From positions 34,452 through 42,127 of the forward strand of contig NVWZ01000006.1 of NCBI GenBank assembly GCA_002746365.1: 7,676 nt of DNA, given 5' to 3'. How positions within the stretch are numbered: the first letter of the stretch is position 1; every line of letters begins with the position of its first letter. Shown piece by piece: positions 1 through 6,595 of this stretch. The stretch is from Thiotrichaceae bacterium. Lineage in GTDB: Bacteria; Pseudomonadota; Gammaproteobacteria; SZUA-229. The notes under the pieces were generated by a model. That model was not told where the DNA came from, made no database searches, and saw only the letters and a list, made by a program, of their open reading frames with translations. The translations under genes were made by a program, and so were the position numbers.

Positions 1-1449
1 GCGCAACAATTGTTTATCAAAATCATGTCTCATTCCAGAGGTGTGACACACGAACTCAGACGAATGAATCGTTATGGCGTACTAGCAGCTTACATCCCCG
101 CATTCGACTCCATTGTCGGCAGAATGCAATATGATCTGTTTCATGCATACACTGTTGATCAACACATACTATTTGTCATAAGAAATATGCGTCGGTTATC
201 TGTACCTGAATTTTGCGGTGAATTTCCACTGGCCAGTGGCGTTTTCCAACACTTGCCCAAACCAGAACTATTATATCTATCTGGTCTATTTCACGATATT
301 GCCAAGGGTAGACCGGGCGACCACTCCGATGTCGGTGCCGTAGATGCAAAAGACTTTTGCATCTTACATGGACTATCTGAAGACAATAGTGAACTCGTTA
401 GCTGGTTAGTAAAAAGCCATTTAATTATGTCATTTACTGCGCAACGCAAAGACATCAGTGACCCTGACATCATCAGCGAATTTGCACGACATGTCAAAAC
501 CATCGAACATCTGGATTATTTATACCTGTTAACCATCTGTGATATTCGCGCAACTAATCCAAAACAATGGAATAACTGGAAAGATAAACTACTCGCCGAG
601 TTATACAATAAAACGGCATCACTGTTAAACAAAGGCCTCGACTCTGAGAATATCGATCAACACAGTGACAAAGAAATAAACATTCTGAAAATTCAGACCG
701 ACAGCTTACGTCAGCTAGAAAAACAGGGTATAAATTCACACCAGGCAAACAGATTATGGAACACTCTGAACGAAGAGTATTTTCAGGGTCACACACCCGG
801 TGAAATTGTTTGGCAAACCTCACTTATTCATGCCTCTCGAAAAAATAAAAAATTGGGCAAGCCTTTAATTCAAACACGTGTTGCCCCCTCCGGAGACAAT
901 ATCGAACTATTTGTTTACATGAAAAGTCGTACACGTATTTTTTATGACATTGTTACCGTTTTAAGAAACAGTGAAGTCGATATCGCTAACGCGCAAATCA
1001 TTAACACTTCAGATGATTATGCGTTAGAAACGTTTCGATTAATTCCAGTAAACATCGACCCATCGGAAATATCATTTGCAGCAGATGAAATCAATAATCG
1101 CCTACAGGAAAGATTACTTAGTGAAAACACAAAAAATAGTGACTCCATCCCTAACCTTGCTAACGCTGCTGGAAAAAATAAATACTTTTCATCGCCTACC
1201 ATCATCACATTTAATAACCTTGATGAAGACAATTCCACTCGAATAAAAATTGAAACCATCAACCGTTCCGGTATTTTAGAAAGCATTGCAAAAGTTTTAA
1301 TAAACAATAAAATTAATCTATTGAACGCACGCATCGTAACTGCTGGTGAAAAAGCAATCGATTATTTTATTGTTAACTCAAACGATAACGCTGCACTTTC
1401 AGATGAACAAATAAACACCCTAAAACAACAACTAAAAGACGCACTCTAA
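1..1449 (+). CDS. glnD: [Protein-PII] uridylyltransferase / uridylyl-removing enzyme, C-terminal part (5' truncated by window edge)
   Basis: GlnD is the cytoplasmic nitrogen sensor that uridylylates PII (GlnB/GlnK) when glutamine is low and removes UMP when it is high. The frame is open from base 1, so the start and the N-terminal nucleotidyltransferase domain lie outside the window. About 482 residues are visible, roughly the last 55% of a family protein of about 890 residues. The HD hydrolase domain is intact: a conserved FHAYTVDQH segment at nt 139-165, the HD pair in LFHDIAKG at nt 292-297, a histidine in VKSH at nt 418-420, and an aspartate in TICDIRATNP at nt 541-543. Two ACT domains follow, near nt 900-1050 (ELFVYMKSRTRIFYDI) and nt 1240-1380 (IKIETINRSGILESIAKVL). 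In the family these bind glutamine and switch the two activities. The apparent TTG at position 10 is internal, not a start. dapE follows after 8 bp, suggesting co-transcription. Confidence 0.96.
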   Translation, partial: AQQLFIKIMSHSRGVTHELRRMNRYGVLAAYIPAFDSIVGRMQYDLFHAYTVDQHILFVIRNMRRLSVPEFCGEFPLASGVFQHLPKPELLYLSGLFHDIAKGRPGDHSDVGAVDAKDFCILHGLSEDNSELVSWLVKSHLIMSFTAQRKDISDPDIISEFARHVKTIEHLDYLYLLTICDIRATNPKQWNNWKDKLLAELYNKTASLLNKGLDSENIDQHSDKEINILKIQTDSLRQLEKQGINSHQANRLWNTLNEEYFQGHTPGEIVWQTSLIHASRKNKKLGKPLIQTRVAPSGDNIELFVYMKSRTRIFYDIVTVLRNSEVDIANAQIINTSDDYALETFRLIPVNIDPSEISFAADEINNRLQERLLSENTKNSDSIPNLANAAGKNKYFSSPTIITFNNLDEDNSTRIKIETINRSGILESIAKVLINNKINLLNARIVTAGEKAIDYFIVNSNDNAALSDEQINTLKQQLKDAL

Positions 1450-1457
1450 ATAAAAAC

Positions 1458-2591
1458 ATGACAGCCACATTAGATTTAGCCAAACAACTTATCAGCATCC
1501 CTTCCATCACACCCGATGACAAGGGTTGTCAAAAAATAATTGCACAGCGATTAGAAGCCATTGGTTTCAACATCAAAAACTTACGCTACGGTGAAGTTGA
1601 TAACTTATGGGCGCGACTGGGTACACAATCTCCACTTTTTGTTTTTGCTGGACACACTGACGTTGTCCCCACCGGGCCGGTTGAACAGTGGAGCAGTGAC
1701 CCGTTTACACCTACCATTCGCAATGATGTAATGACAGCGCGCGGTACAGCCGATATGAAAAGCAGTATTGCAGCCATGGTCTGTGCCTGTGAAAATTTTT
1801 TCAAAGACAAATCATCGATTAATGGATCAGTCGCATTTTTAATTACCAGTGATGAAGAAGGCCCGGCTACAGATGGAACGGTAAAAGTGATTGAATACCT
1901 GGAGAATAAAAATGAAAAAATTGACTGGTGTCTGGTCGGTGAACCATCAAGCACCAACACATTAGGCGATGTGATTAAAAACGGACGCCGCGGCTCCCTA
2001 TCCGGTGATTTGACCATACATGGTACACAAGGTCACATCGCGTACCCTCACCTGGCTGACAACCCAATACATCTTTTTTCTGGCGCGCTACAGGATTTAT
2101 CTGCTGAAGTTTGGGATAACGGTAATGACCACTTTCCGCCAACTAGTTTTCAAATTTCCAACATCAATGCCGGCACCGGCGCAACCAATGTTATACCGGG
2201 TGAACTAAACGTCCAGTTTAACTTGCGCTTTTCCACAGAATTAAACGAAAGTTCTATCAAACAACGTATCGAAAGCATACTTGATAGTCACAAACTGAGC
2301 TACACACTGGACTGGACGTTATCAGGCCACCCTTTCATCACACCTGATGGCGCATTGGTTGAGGCGACTAAACAAGCGATTCAGTCAGTTTGTGGAATAC
2401 AAACCGAACTTTCTACAGCCGGTGGTACATCAGATGGACGTTTCATTGCGCCAACAGGCGCGCAGGTAGTCGAACTTGGCCCGATAAACGATAGCATTCA
2501 CAAAATCGATGAGAATATAAATATCAAACAACTTGAAACACTGACTGAAGTTTATACTGCGGTACTAAATAATCTGTTTAGTCATAGATAA
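1458..2591 (+). CDS. dapE: Succinyl-diaminopimelate desuccinylase (M20 metallopeptidase family)
   Basis: DapE hydrolyses N-succinyl-LL-2,6-diaminopimelate to LL-diaminopimelate and succinate, a late step of lysine and peptidoglycan-precursor synthesis. The 377 residues match the usual length of about 375-380. All expected zinc and catalytic residues of the family are visible: H66 and D68 in GHTDVVPTG, D99 in GTADMK, E133-E134 in SDEEGP, E162 in GEPSS, and H348 in DSIHK. H193 (GHIAYPH) lies in the dimerisation domain at about residues 176-285. The ATG at 1458 gives the normal family N-terminus (ATLDLAKQLISIPSITPDD). There is no clear Shine-Dalgarno, only an A/T-rich spacer, so translation may be coupled to glnD. 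In many proteobacteria dapC/argD and dapD lie between glnD and dapE; here they do not. No intrinsic terminator with a T-tract follows the stop. Confidence 0.97.
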   Translation: MTATLDLAKQLISIPSITPDDKGCQKIIAQRLEAIGFNIKNLRYGEVDNLWARLGTQSPLFVFAGHTDVVPTGPVEQWSSDPFTPTIRNDVMTARGTADMKSSIAAMVCACENFFKDKSSINGSVAFLITSDEEGPATDGTVKVIEYLENKNEKIDWCLVGEPSSTNTLGDVIKNGRRGSLSGDLTIHGTQGHIAYPHLADNPIHLFSGALQDLSAEVWDNGNDHFPPTSFQISNINAGTGATNVIPGELNVQFNLRFSTELNESSIKQRIESILDSHKLSYTLDWTLSGHPFITPDGALVEATKQAIQSVCGIQTELSTAGGTSDGRFIAPTGAQVVELGPINDSIHKIDENINIKQLETLTEVYTAVLNNLFSHR

Positions 2592-2625
2592 ACTACGTAC
2601 CGTAGAAAGTTACAATTTAAGCATC

Positions 2626-2656
2626 CTCGTTCCCCACGCAGAAACATGGGAACGAG
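2626..2656. repeat. Palindromic intergenic repeat (CTCGTTCCC...GGGAACGAG type)
   Basis: The arms ctcgttccc (2626-2634) and gggaacgag (2648-2656) are perfectly complementary over 9 bp, with a 13-nt loop. The sequence resembles the widely dispersed bacterial palindrome CTCGTTCCCACGC...GCGTGGGAACGAG. Here the inner part of the right arm has decayed and the left arm has one extra C. The palindrome is visible directly; membership of the dispersed family is from memory. It lies 34 bp after dapE and could stabilise or end that transcript, but no T-tract follows. Confidence 0.6.
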
Positions 2657-2684
2657 AACAACCTGAAATTCTATATTTTCCGTC

Positions 2685-2715
2685 GTCACCCCCGAATGCT
2701 TGTGTCTGGGATGAC
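2685..2715. repeat. Imperfect palindromic repeat, copy 1 (GTCA-CCCCCGAATG type)
   Basis: An 11-position stem (2685-2695 with 2705-2715) has nine pairs and two mismatches around a 9-nt loop. It aligns without gaps to 6596-6626, with 24 of 31 bases identical and the same stem and loop lengths, so the two are copies of one dispersed element. It resembles the common proteobacterial intergenic palindromes of the GTCATCCCCGAATG...CGGGGATCC kind (recalled, not searched). This copy keeps complementary outer ends (gtca/tgac). Confidence 0.6.
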
Positions 2716-2842
2716 AAGCCACTTTTAACGAACAGTCGTGACGCTTCTACGTGAAAACGATGCCGAATATGAAACCATGTAAATGGTTATTTAACCTACT
2801 CTCTACTATGGTATTTATCACAATACTGGCTAGACTCACTAC

Positions 2843-2854
2843 AGGGCACCTCTA
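2843..2854. repeat. Short motif agggcacctcta, copy 1; possible remnant of an element end
   Basis: The 12 bases agggcacctcta are identical to 6553-6564, and both copies lie in intergenic DNA near the shared palindrome. The reverse, AGAGGTGCCCT, resembles terminal repeats of some IS5-group elements as I remember them. One 12-bp match is expected by chance in a window of this size, so the repeat alone is weak evidence; the shared context is what makes it worth recording. Confidence 0.3.
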
Positions 2855-2870
2855 TTAATTGCTTGTACCC

Positions 2871-2876
2871 TATAAT
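2871..2876 (+). promoter_or_regulatory. Probable -10 box for the DUF6394/channel unit
   Basis: A perfect TATAAT lies 45 bp upstream of the ATG at 2921. No good -35 hexamer sits at 16-18 bp; the base positions there read acctct (2848-2853), inside the agggcacctcta motif. The predicted transcript would start near 2883 with an A/T-rich leader. The A/T-rich surroundings raise the chance of a fortuitous match. Confidence 0.4.
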
Positions 2877-2907
2877 AATTAACTGTTACAAAATTAAATA
2901 ATAAAAA

Positions 2908-2912
2908 AGGAG
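2908..2912 (+). promoter_or_regulatory. Strong Shine-Dalgarno for the 127-aa membrane protein
   Basis: AGGAG lies 8 nt before the ATG at 2921. It is the best ribosome binding site in the window. The glnD-dapE, channel and lpxH starts show little or none, so this gene may be translated more strongly than its neighbour. Confidence 0.7.
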
Positions 2913-2920
2913 TCGTCCAG

Positions 2921-3304
2921 ATGAATCTGGAAAAAGTTATATTCAGTTTTTTCATAATCCTCGCCCTCACCCTCAACTTCGGCTTTTTCTATGGCGAGGT
3001 AGACAATGCAGCACACCATAATGTCTACGAACTCTTTGCTGTCATTGTGGTTAATTTGATTGCAACCTTGATGAAATTTGGTGATAAATCACAAATGGGT
3101 GCCATGTTACTTGCAACCAGCCTGGTTGCAATGGTACAACTCATCGGCGCATCCATAGTCTGGGTATTTGCCGAACATATTCATCAGACAGGATTAACGC
3201 CAAGCACGGTAGCAACCATCGTTGCATTAAGCGGCGGCGCTATGCTGGCCAACTTTATTTCCGTCATCTTGCTGATGATTGAAGCTTCTATGTTTAGACG
3301 TTAA
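2921..3304 (+). CDS. DUF6394-like small integral membrane protein
   Basis: This is a 127-residue inner-membrane protein of unknown function. Four hydrophobic segments are visible at about residues 5-25, 34-54, 60-84 and 98-124. A polar loop with D28, H32 and H33 (VDNAAHHNVYELF) separates helices 1 and 2, and KFGDKSQ (about 52-58) separates helices 2 and 3. There is no signal peptide and no cysteine. I recognise the pattern MNLEKVIF...LTLNFGFF...HHNVYELFA...NLIATLMKFGD as DUF6394, a family I recall as often lying beside a potassium-channel/NAD-binding protein. That recognition is from memory. The start has a strong ribosome binding site. The channel gene begins 41 bp downstream with no terminator between, so the two are probably co-transcribed. 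A role as channel partner or modulator is inference from context only. Confidence 0.85.
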   Translation: MNLEKVIFSFFIILALTLNFGFFYGEVDNAAHHNVYELFAVIVVNLIATLMKFGDKSQMGAMLLATSLVAMVQLIGASIVWVFAEHIHQTGLTPSTVATIVALSGGAMLANFISVILLMIEASMFRR

Positions 3305-3345
3305 CAGGTAGTTAACAAACAACTATTCAATAATCAAATCTATCG

Positions 3346-5133
3346 ATGAATGAAGTTACCTCCTTAATATTACGACGCATGCGTGCGCCGTTAATTTTAA
3401 TTGTTGCTGTTTATAGCATTTCCATTCTAGTGCTGACATTAATCCCGGGTGTCGATGACAAGGGAAATGTCTGGTACATGAGCATTTATCATGCGTTCTA
3501 TTTTGTCAGTTACACTGCCACCACTATTGGCCTTGGTGAAATCCCCTACCCATTAACAGAAGGCCAACGACTATGGACAATTGTCATTATCTACATGACC
3601 GTTATCTCGTGGTTCTATGCGTTAGGTACTGTAATAGCACTCTCACAGGACAAAACATTCCAGGCTGTTTCGAAAGAATCCGCGTTTAAACGTGATATTA
3701 AAAATATCCATCGGCCTTATTATGTCGTCTGTGGCTTTGGCGAAACGGGTAAAGCCGTGGTTAACGCATTGCTTGAAGAACACTTTGGCGCTGTGGTTAT
3801 AGAAATCAAAGAAGACATTAGTGATCGTGGGCTCAATGACTCTCTCGAATTTGTACCCAACTTAACGGCCGATGCTGCTGACCCAGCATCTTTAGAAATT
3901 GCGGGTGTATCTCAACCTAAATGCCGCGGTGTAATTGCAGTTACTGCTTCAGATGAAACCAATTTAAAAATTGCCATCAGCAGTAAATTATTGCATCCCG
4001 ATGTCACTGTTGTTTGCCGGTCGGAATATAAAGAACATGAAGAAAACATGCTTTCATTCGGCACAGATCACATCATCAACCCATTCGAAAGTTTCACTAA
4101 AATATTCAGTATGGCACTGCACTCGCCATCAATGCATCTAATTTATGAGTGGTTGACGGGTGCGCCTGACGTCTCATTAAGTTCACCCATTAATATCAAA
4201 CCCGGGCATTGGATCCTCTCGGGTTACGGTAGACTTGGTAAACAACTACACAAAGAATTACATAAAAAAAATATTCGAACTGTCATTATCGATCCTAATG
4301 AAAAAACAAAAAATATTTTTCTTAAAAATGAACACAACAGCGATCAATTCATTATCGGCACCGGCACTGATGCCGATACTCTGACACAAGCAGGTATAGA
4401 TACAGCTGCCGGCGTAATCGCGGGAACCGACAATGATTCAAATAACCTGTCGATTATAATGACCGCACGCCAGTTGAATAAAGATGTATTTGTAGTGGGC
4501 AGACAAAATGCCACTGCTAATGAAGTGTTATATTCAAAAATTAACGAACACTACCATTCCTCTAAAGACAGTATCGACGAACTTTTACCGCTTGCACACC
4601 TCATGATGCAGCCAAGCGAAATAGTCGCCCGAAAAATCCGAGCTATTCTAATCGCGCCACTGTTAATCGAATTTATTCAACAAGCACTGCAAGAAGAACA
4701 AGAATGGGCAAATATCACCATCAGCCGCTTAAGTGCCGTAGTCGGTGATAACCCACCTTATATCTGGACCGTCGATATTGGAAAAGATAAAACACCTGCT
4801 ATCGCTCAAGCGTTGGGGTATGGCCGAAGGATACAATTAAAACATATCATCAGCAATCCCGTCGATCATGATAAAAGCTTACCCTGTATAGCTTTATTAC
4901 TAAAACGTGGCGATGAATTAATACTGCTACCTGAGAGTGACACTGAATTCAAAGCTTTTGATCAAATATTATTTTGCGGACTACGAAAGGTAAAACACAC
5001 CATGTCAGCCACACTGAAAGACCTGAGCATCCTCAACTATGTAATGACGTCAAAAAGTGAACCTCAGTCCTATATCTGGAAAAAAATCACCCGTATACTA
5101 CACAAGCGAGATAGACGTACATCTGGACGTTGA
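3346..5133 (+). CDS. Potassium-channel-type protein with two RCK/TrkA-N domains
   Basis: This is a 595-residue inner-membrane ion channel subunit with cytoplasmic nucleotide-sensing domains. Helix 1 is at about residues 14-34, a pore loop at about 47-66 and helix 2 at about 74-99, the two-helix K+ channel plan. The filter reads T60-I-G-L-G-E65, where classical channels have TVGYGD, so the GYG tyrosine is leucine and the aspartate glutamate. RCK1 begins near residue 125 with a Rossmann motif G130-F-G-E-T-G135 and E153 ending the second strand. RCK2 begins near 288 with G293-Y-G-R-L-G298 and D316. A further C-terminal domain (about 455-550) ends in a GDELILLP...FDQILFCG pattern like TrkA-C. Tandem RCK domains form ligand-gated rings in channels such as MthK and GsuK. 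Unlike TrkA, this protein has its own pore, so it need not pair with TrkH. The ligand and actual ion selectivity are unknown. The ribosome binding site is weak. Confidence 0.9.
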   Translation: MNEVTSLILRRMRAPLILIVAVYSISILVLTLIPGVDDKGNVWYMSIYHAFYFVSYTATTIGLGEIPYPLTEGQRLWTIVIIYMTVISWFYALGTVIALSQDKTFQAVSKESAFKRDIKNIHRPYYVVCGFGETGKAVVNALLEEHFGAVVIEIKEDISDRGLNDSLEFVPNLTADAADPASLEIAGVSQPKCRGVIAVTASDETNLKIAISSKLLHPDVTVVCRSEYKEHEENMLSFGTDHIINPFESFTKIFSMALHSPSMHLIYEWLTGAPDVSLSSPINIKPGHWILSGYGRLGKQLHKELHKKNIRTVIIDPNEKTKNIFLKNEHNSDQFIIGTGTDADTLTQAGIDTAAGVIAGTDNDSNNLSIIMTARQLNKDVFVVGRQNATANEVLYSKINEHYHSSKDSIDELLPLAHLMMQPSEIVARKIRAILIAPLLIEFIQQALQEEQEWANITISRLSAVVGDNPPYIWTVDIGKDKTPAIAQALGYGRRIQLKHIISNPVDHDKSLPCIALLLKRGDELILLPESDTEFKAFDQILFCGLRKVKHTMSATLKDLSILNYVMTSKSEPQSYIWKKITRILHKRDRRTSGR

Positions 5134-5168
5134 CCACCGCGGCAGCACTCCCCTGAACCCGTTATAGC

Positions 5169-5177
5169 TGGTATAAT
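5169..5177 (+). promoter_or_regulatory. Extended -10 promoter of tRNA-Arg
   Basis: TGGTATAAT is an extended -10 element (TG at 5169-5170, TATAAT at 5172-5177) ending 17 bp before the tRNA. No good -35 is seen at normal spacing, which fits an extended -10 promoter. The discriminator is GC-rich (tcgccacc), as is usual for stable-RNA promoters under stringent control. That control is inferred from the sequence type. Confidence 0.65.
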
Positions 5178-5194
5178 TCGCCACCAATCAGCTT

Positions 5195-5271
5195 GTCTCG
5201 ATAGCTCAGCCGGATAGAGCGGCCCCCTCCTAAGGGGCAGGCCGGGGGTTCGACTCCCTCTCGGGACACCA
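5195..5271 (+). tRNA. tRNA-Arg, anticodon CCT (reads AGG)
   Basis: A complete 77-nt cloverleaf can be folded by eye. The acceptor stem GTCTCGA/TCGGGAC has one G-U pair. The D stem is GCTC/GAGC, and the anticodon stem is GCCCC/GGGGC around loop CTCCTAA, giving anticodon CCT. The variable region has five bases, and the T arm GGGGG-TTCGACT-CCCTC has one G-U pair. The discriminator is A, and CCA is encoded at 5269-5271. AGG is usually a rare arginine codon in such genomes. The gene lies between the channel and ppiB, 46 bp before the chosen ppiB start. Confidence 0.96.
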
Positions 5272-5275
5272 ATAA

Positions 5276-5290
5276 GGCCGCAAGTCGGTC
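5276..5290 (+). other. Small hairpin between tRNA-Arg and ppiB
   Basis: The bases ggccg (5276-5280) and cggtc (5286-5290) can pair, with one G-U, around a 5-nt loop just after the tRNA CCA. No T-tract follows, so it is unlikely to be a terminator. It may help separate tRNA from ppiB mRNA if they are co-transcribed, but it may equally be chance. Confidence 0.25.
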
Positions 5291-5317
5291 AAAACAATTA
5301 TTACAATGGGGACAATT

Positions 5318-5815
5318 ATGACCACAGTTACAATCGATACATCACACGGCAATATCGTTATCGAACTCAATGATGAGAAAGCACCAGAAACCGTAAAAAA
5401 CTTTTTAAATTATGTTAATGCCGGATTTTTTGATGGTACGATTTTCCATCGTGTTATTCCTAACTTCATGATACAGGGCGGCGGTTTCAACCCTGATATG
5501 TCTCAAAAAACTTGCGAAGCGCCGATTCAAAATGAAGCTGACAATGGCCTGACAAATGATCGCGGCACTATAGCTATGGCAAGAACCAGTGACCCGCACT
5601 CTGCAACCGCACAATTCTTCTTCAATCATAATGACAATGCATTCTTAAACCACAGCGCACCTACTGATGCCGGTTGGGGTTATTGTGTATTTGGTAAAGT
5701 GACTGAAGGTATGGATACTGTTGATGCTATTGCTGCTGTTAGCACAGGCAATAATGGGGGTCACGGCGACGTCCCAGTTGAAACAGTGACTATCAATAAA
5801 GCAAGCGCTTCCTAA
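5318..5815 (+). CDS. ppiB: Peptidyl-prolyl cis-trans isomerase, cyclophilin type (cytoplasmic)
   Basis: This is a cyclophilin that speeds cis-trans isomerisation of proline peptide bonds in protein folding. With the ATG at 5318 it has 165 residues, close to the 164 of E. coli PpiB, and the N-terminus [17 protein letters not shown] aligns well. GGGGA at 5308-5312 lies 5 nt upstream as the ribosome binding site. An earlier in-frame ATG at 5306 would add four residues, lacks a site of its own and overlaps that motif. Active-site features are present: R45 in FHRVIPNF, F50, M51 and Q53 in FMIQGGGF, Q99 in SATAQFFFN, and F109 in NAFLNHS. There is no signal peptide, which points to the cytoplasmic PpiB rather than periplasmic PpiA. 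lpxH starts 6 bp after the stop, and the ppiB-lpxH order is the same as in E. coli. No promoter is evident between the tRNA and this gene. Confidence 0.96.
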   Translation: MTTVTIDTSHGNIVIELNDEKAPETVKNFLNYVNAGFFDGTIFHRVIPNFMIQGGGFNPDMSQKTCEAPIQNEADNGLTNDRGTIAMARTSDPHSATAQFFFNHNDNAFLNHSAPTDAGWGYCVFGKVTEGMDTVDAIAAVSTGNNGGHGDVPVETVTINKASAS

Positions 5816-5821
5816 AAAACG

Positions 5822-6553
5822 ATGCGGGATACCGTTTTTATATCTGACCTTCACTTGTTACCTGAACGAGCAGATACACTAGAGCTATTCATAAAATTCA
5901 CCAGAGAGATTGCAGCACAGGCAGACTGTCTATATATCCTTGGTGACTTTTTAGAACTATGGTGGGGCGATGATGAACCCGCTCCCGGCTACCAGAAAAT
6001 GTTTGATAGCTTAAGCGAACTTGCCACTAATGATAAAACAGATATTTATTTAATGCATGGCAACCGTGATTTTATGATTGGTAATGAACTGGCACAACGC
6101 TGCCATTTTATAATCATTGATGACCCATATAAGATCACATTGCAAAATCGTGGCGCCTTATTAATGCATGGCGACACATTATGCACTGACGATATCGAGT
6201 ATCAAAAATTTCGTCAGATGGCGAGAAATCCTGCCTGGCAACAACAGTTACTAAGCAAATCGCTGGAAGAACGTTATCAAATCGCACAAAGTATTCGCGA
6301 TAACAGTAAACAGTCAACCAGTGAAAAAGATGAAGCCATCATGGATGTAAATCAGAACGAAACTGATAATGTTTTCATCAAAAACGAAATAGACCTGATA
6401 ATACATGGCCATACACATCGTCCGATGATTCACCATAAAGAGGTCAACGGTCGCAATACAACTCGCGTTGTACTCGGTGACTGGCACGCAAGCGGAAGTT
6501 ATTTAAGGGTTAATGACAATTCTGGTGAACTAAAACTACAGACATACACTTAA
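5822..6553 (+). CDS. lpxH: UDP-2,3-diacylglucosamine diphosphatase
   Basis: LpxH cleaves the pyrophosphate of UDP-2,3-diacylglucosamine to give lipid X and UMP, the fourth step of lipid A synthesis, at the inner face of the cytoplasmic membrane. The 243 residues match the family (about 240). The calcineurin-like metal-binding motifs are complete: D9 and H11 in SDLHL, D42 in LGDFLELWWGDD, N81-R82-D83 in HGNRDF, H116 in MHGDTLCTDD, and H195 and H197 in IIHGHTHRP. The helical-insert sequence RYQIAQSIRDNSK, typical of LpxH, lies at about residues 151-163. The gene follows ppiB by 6 bp without a clear ribosome binding site, so translational coupling is likely. The ATG gives the expected start two residues before the first beta strand. 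Its stop codon abuts the motif agggcacctcta. Confidence 0.96.
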   Translation: MRDTVFISDLHLLPERADTLELFIKFTREIAAQADCLYILGDFLELWWGDDEPAPGYQKMFDSLSELATNDKTDIYLMHGNRDFMIGNELAQRCHFIIIDDPYKITLQNRGALLMHGDTLCTDDIEYQKFRQMARNPAWQQQLLSKSLEERYQIAQSIRDNSKQSTSEKDEAIMDVNQNETDNVFIKNEIDLIIHGHTHRPMIHHKEVNGRNTTRVVLGDWHASGSYLRVNDNSGELKLQTYT

Positions 6554-6564
6554 GGGCACCTCTA
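6553..6564. repeat. Short motif agggcacctcta, copy 2
   Basis: This is identical to 2843-2854 and begins on the last base of the lpxH stop codon. The flanks differ after the 12 bases (caaatactg here, ttaattgct there). As said for copy 1, one match of this length is expected by chance, and an origin as an element end is a guess. Confidence 0.3.
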
Positions 6565-6595
6565 CAAATACTGTTGATGCTGGCGAACAATATCA

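Larger units (their letters stand above)
2592..2920. other. Intergenic region dapE to DUF6394-like gene, containing degenerate repeats
   Basis: This 329-bp gap has no convincing gene. From left to right it holds a small inverted repeat (ctacg/cgtag, 2593-2605), a 9-bp perfect hairpin (2626-2656), an imperfect hairpin repeat (2685-2715), a 6-bp hairpin (aaccat/atggtt, 2773-2788), a doubtful 32-codon ORF (2760-2858), the motif agggcacctcta (2843-2854), a TATAAT box (2871-2876) and a strong ribosome binding site (2908-2912). Two unrelated palindrome types plus a possible element end suggest repeated insertion and decay here. No T-tract follows any of the hairpins, so none is a standard Rho-independent terminator. 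Confidence 0.7.

Noticed and set aside
1586..2017. 143-codon open frame on the minus strand inside dapE
   Set aside because: It lies wholly within dapE, whose complete motifs prove the plus-strand frame, and its translation shows no recognisable domain.
2020..2208. 62-codon open frame on the plus strand inside dapE
   Set aside because: It is an alternative frame of an intact dapE; no frameshift is needed to explain it.
3346..5133. Naming the channel gene trkA
   Set aside because: TrkA has RCK domains only, with no membrane part; this protein carries two membrane helices and its own pore loop.
5195..5271. tRNA-Arg as an integration site for a genomic island
   Set aside because: I see no direct repeat of the tRNA 3' end in the window and no integrase; ordinary housekeeping genes follow directly.
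5306..5317. Earlier in-frame ATG for ppiB
   Set aside because: It has no ribosome binding site, overlaps the GGGGA that fits the ATG at 5318, and adds residues absent from E. coli PpiB.
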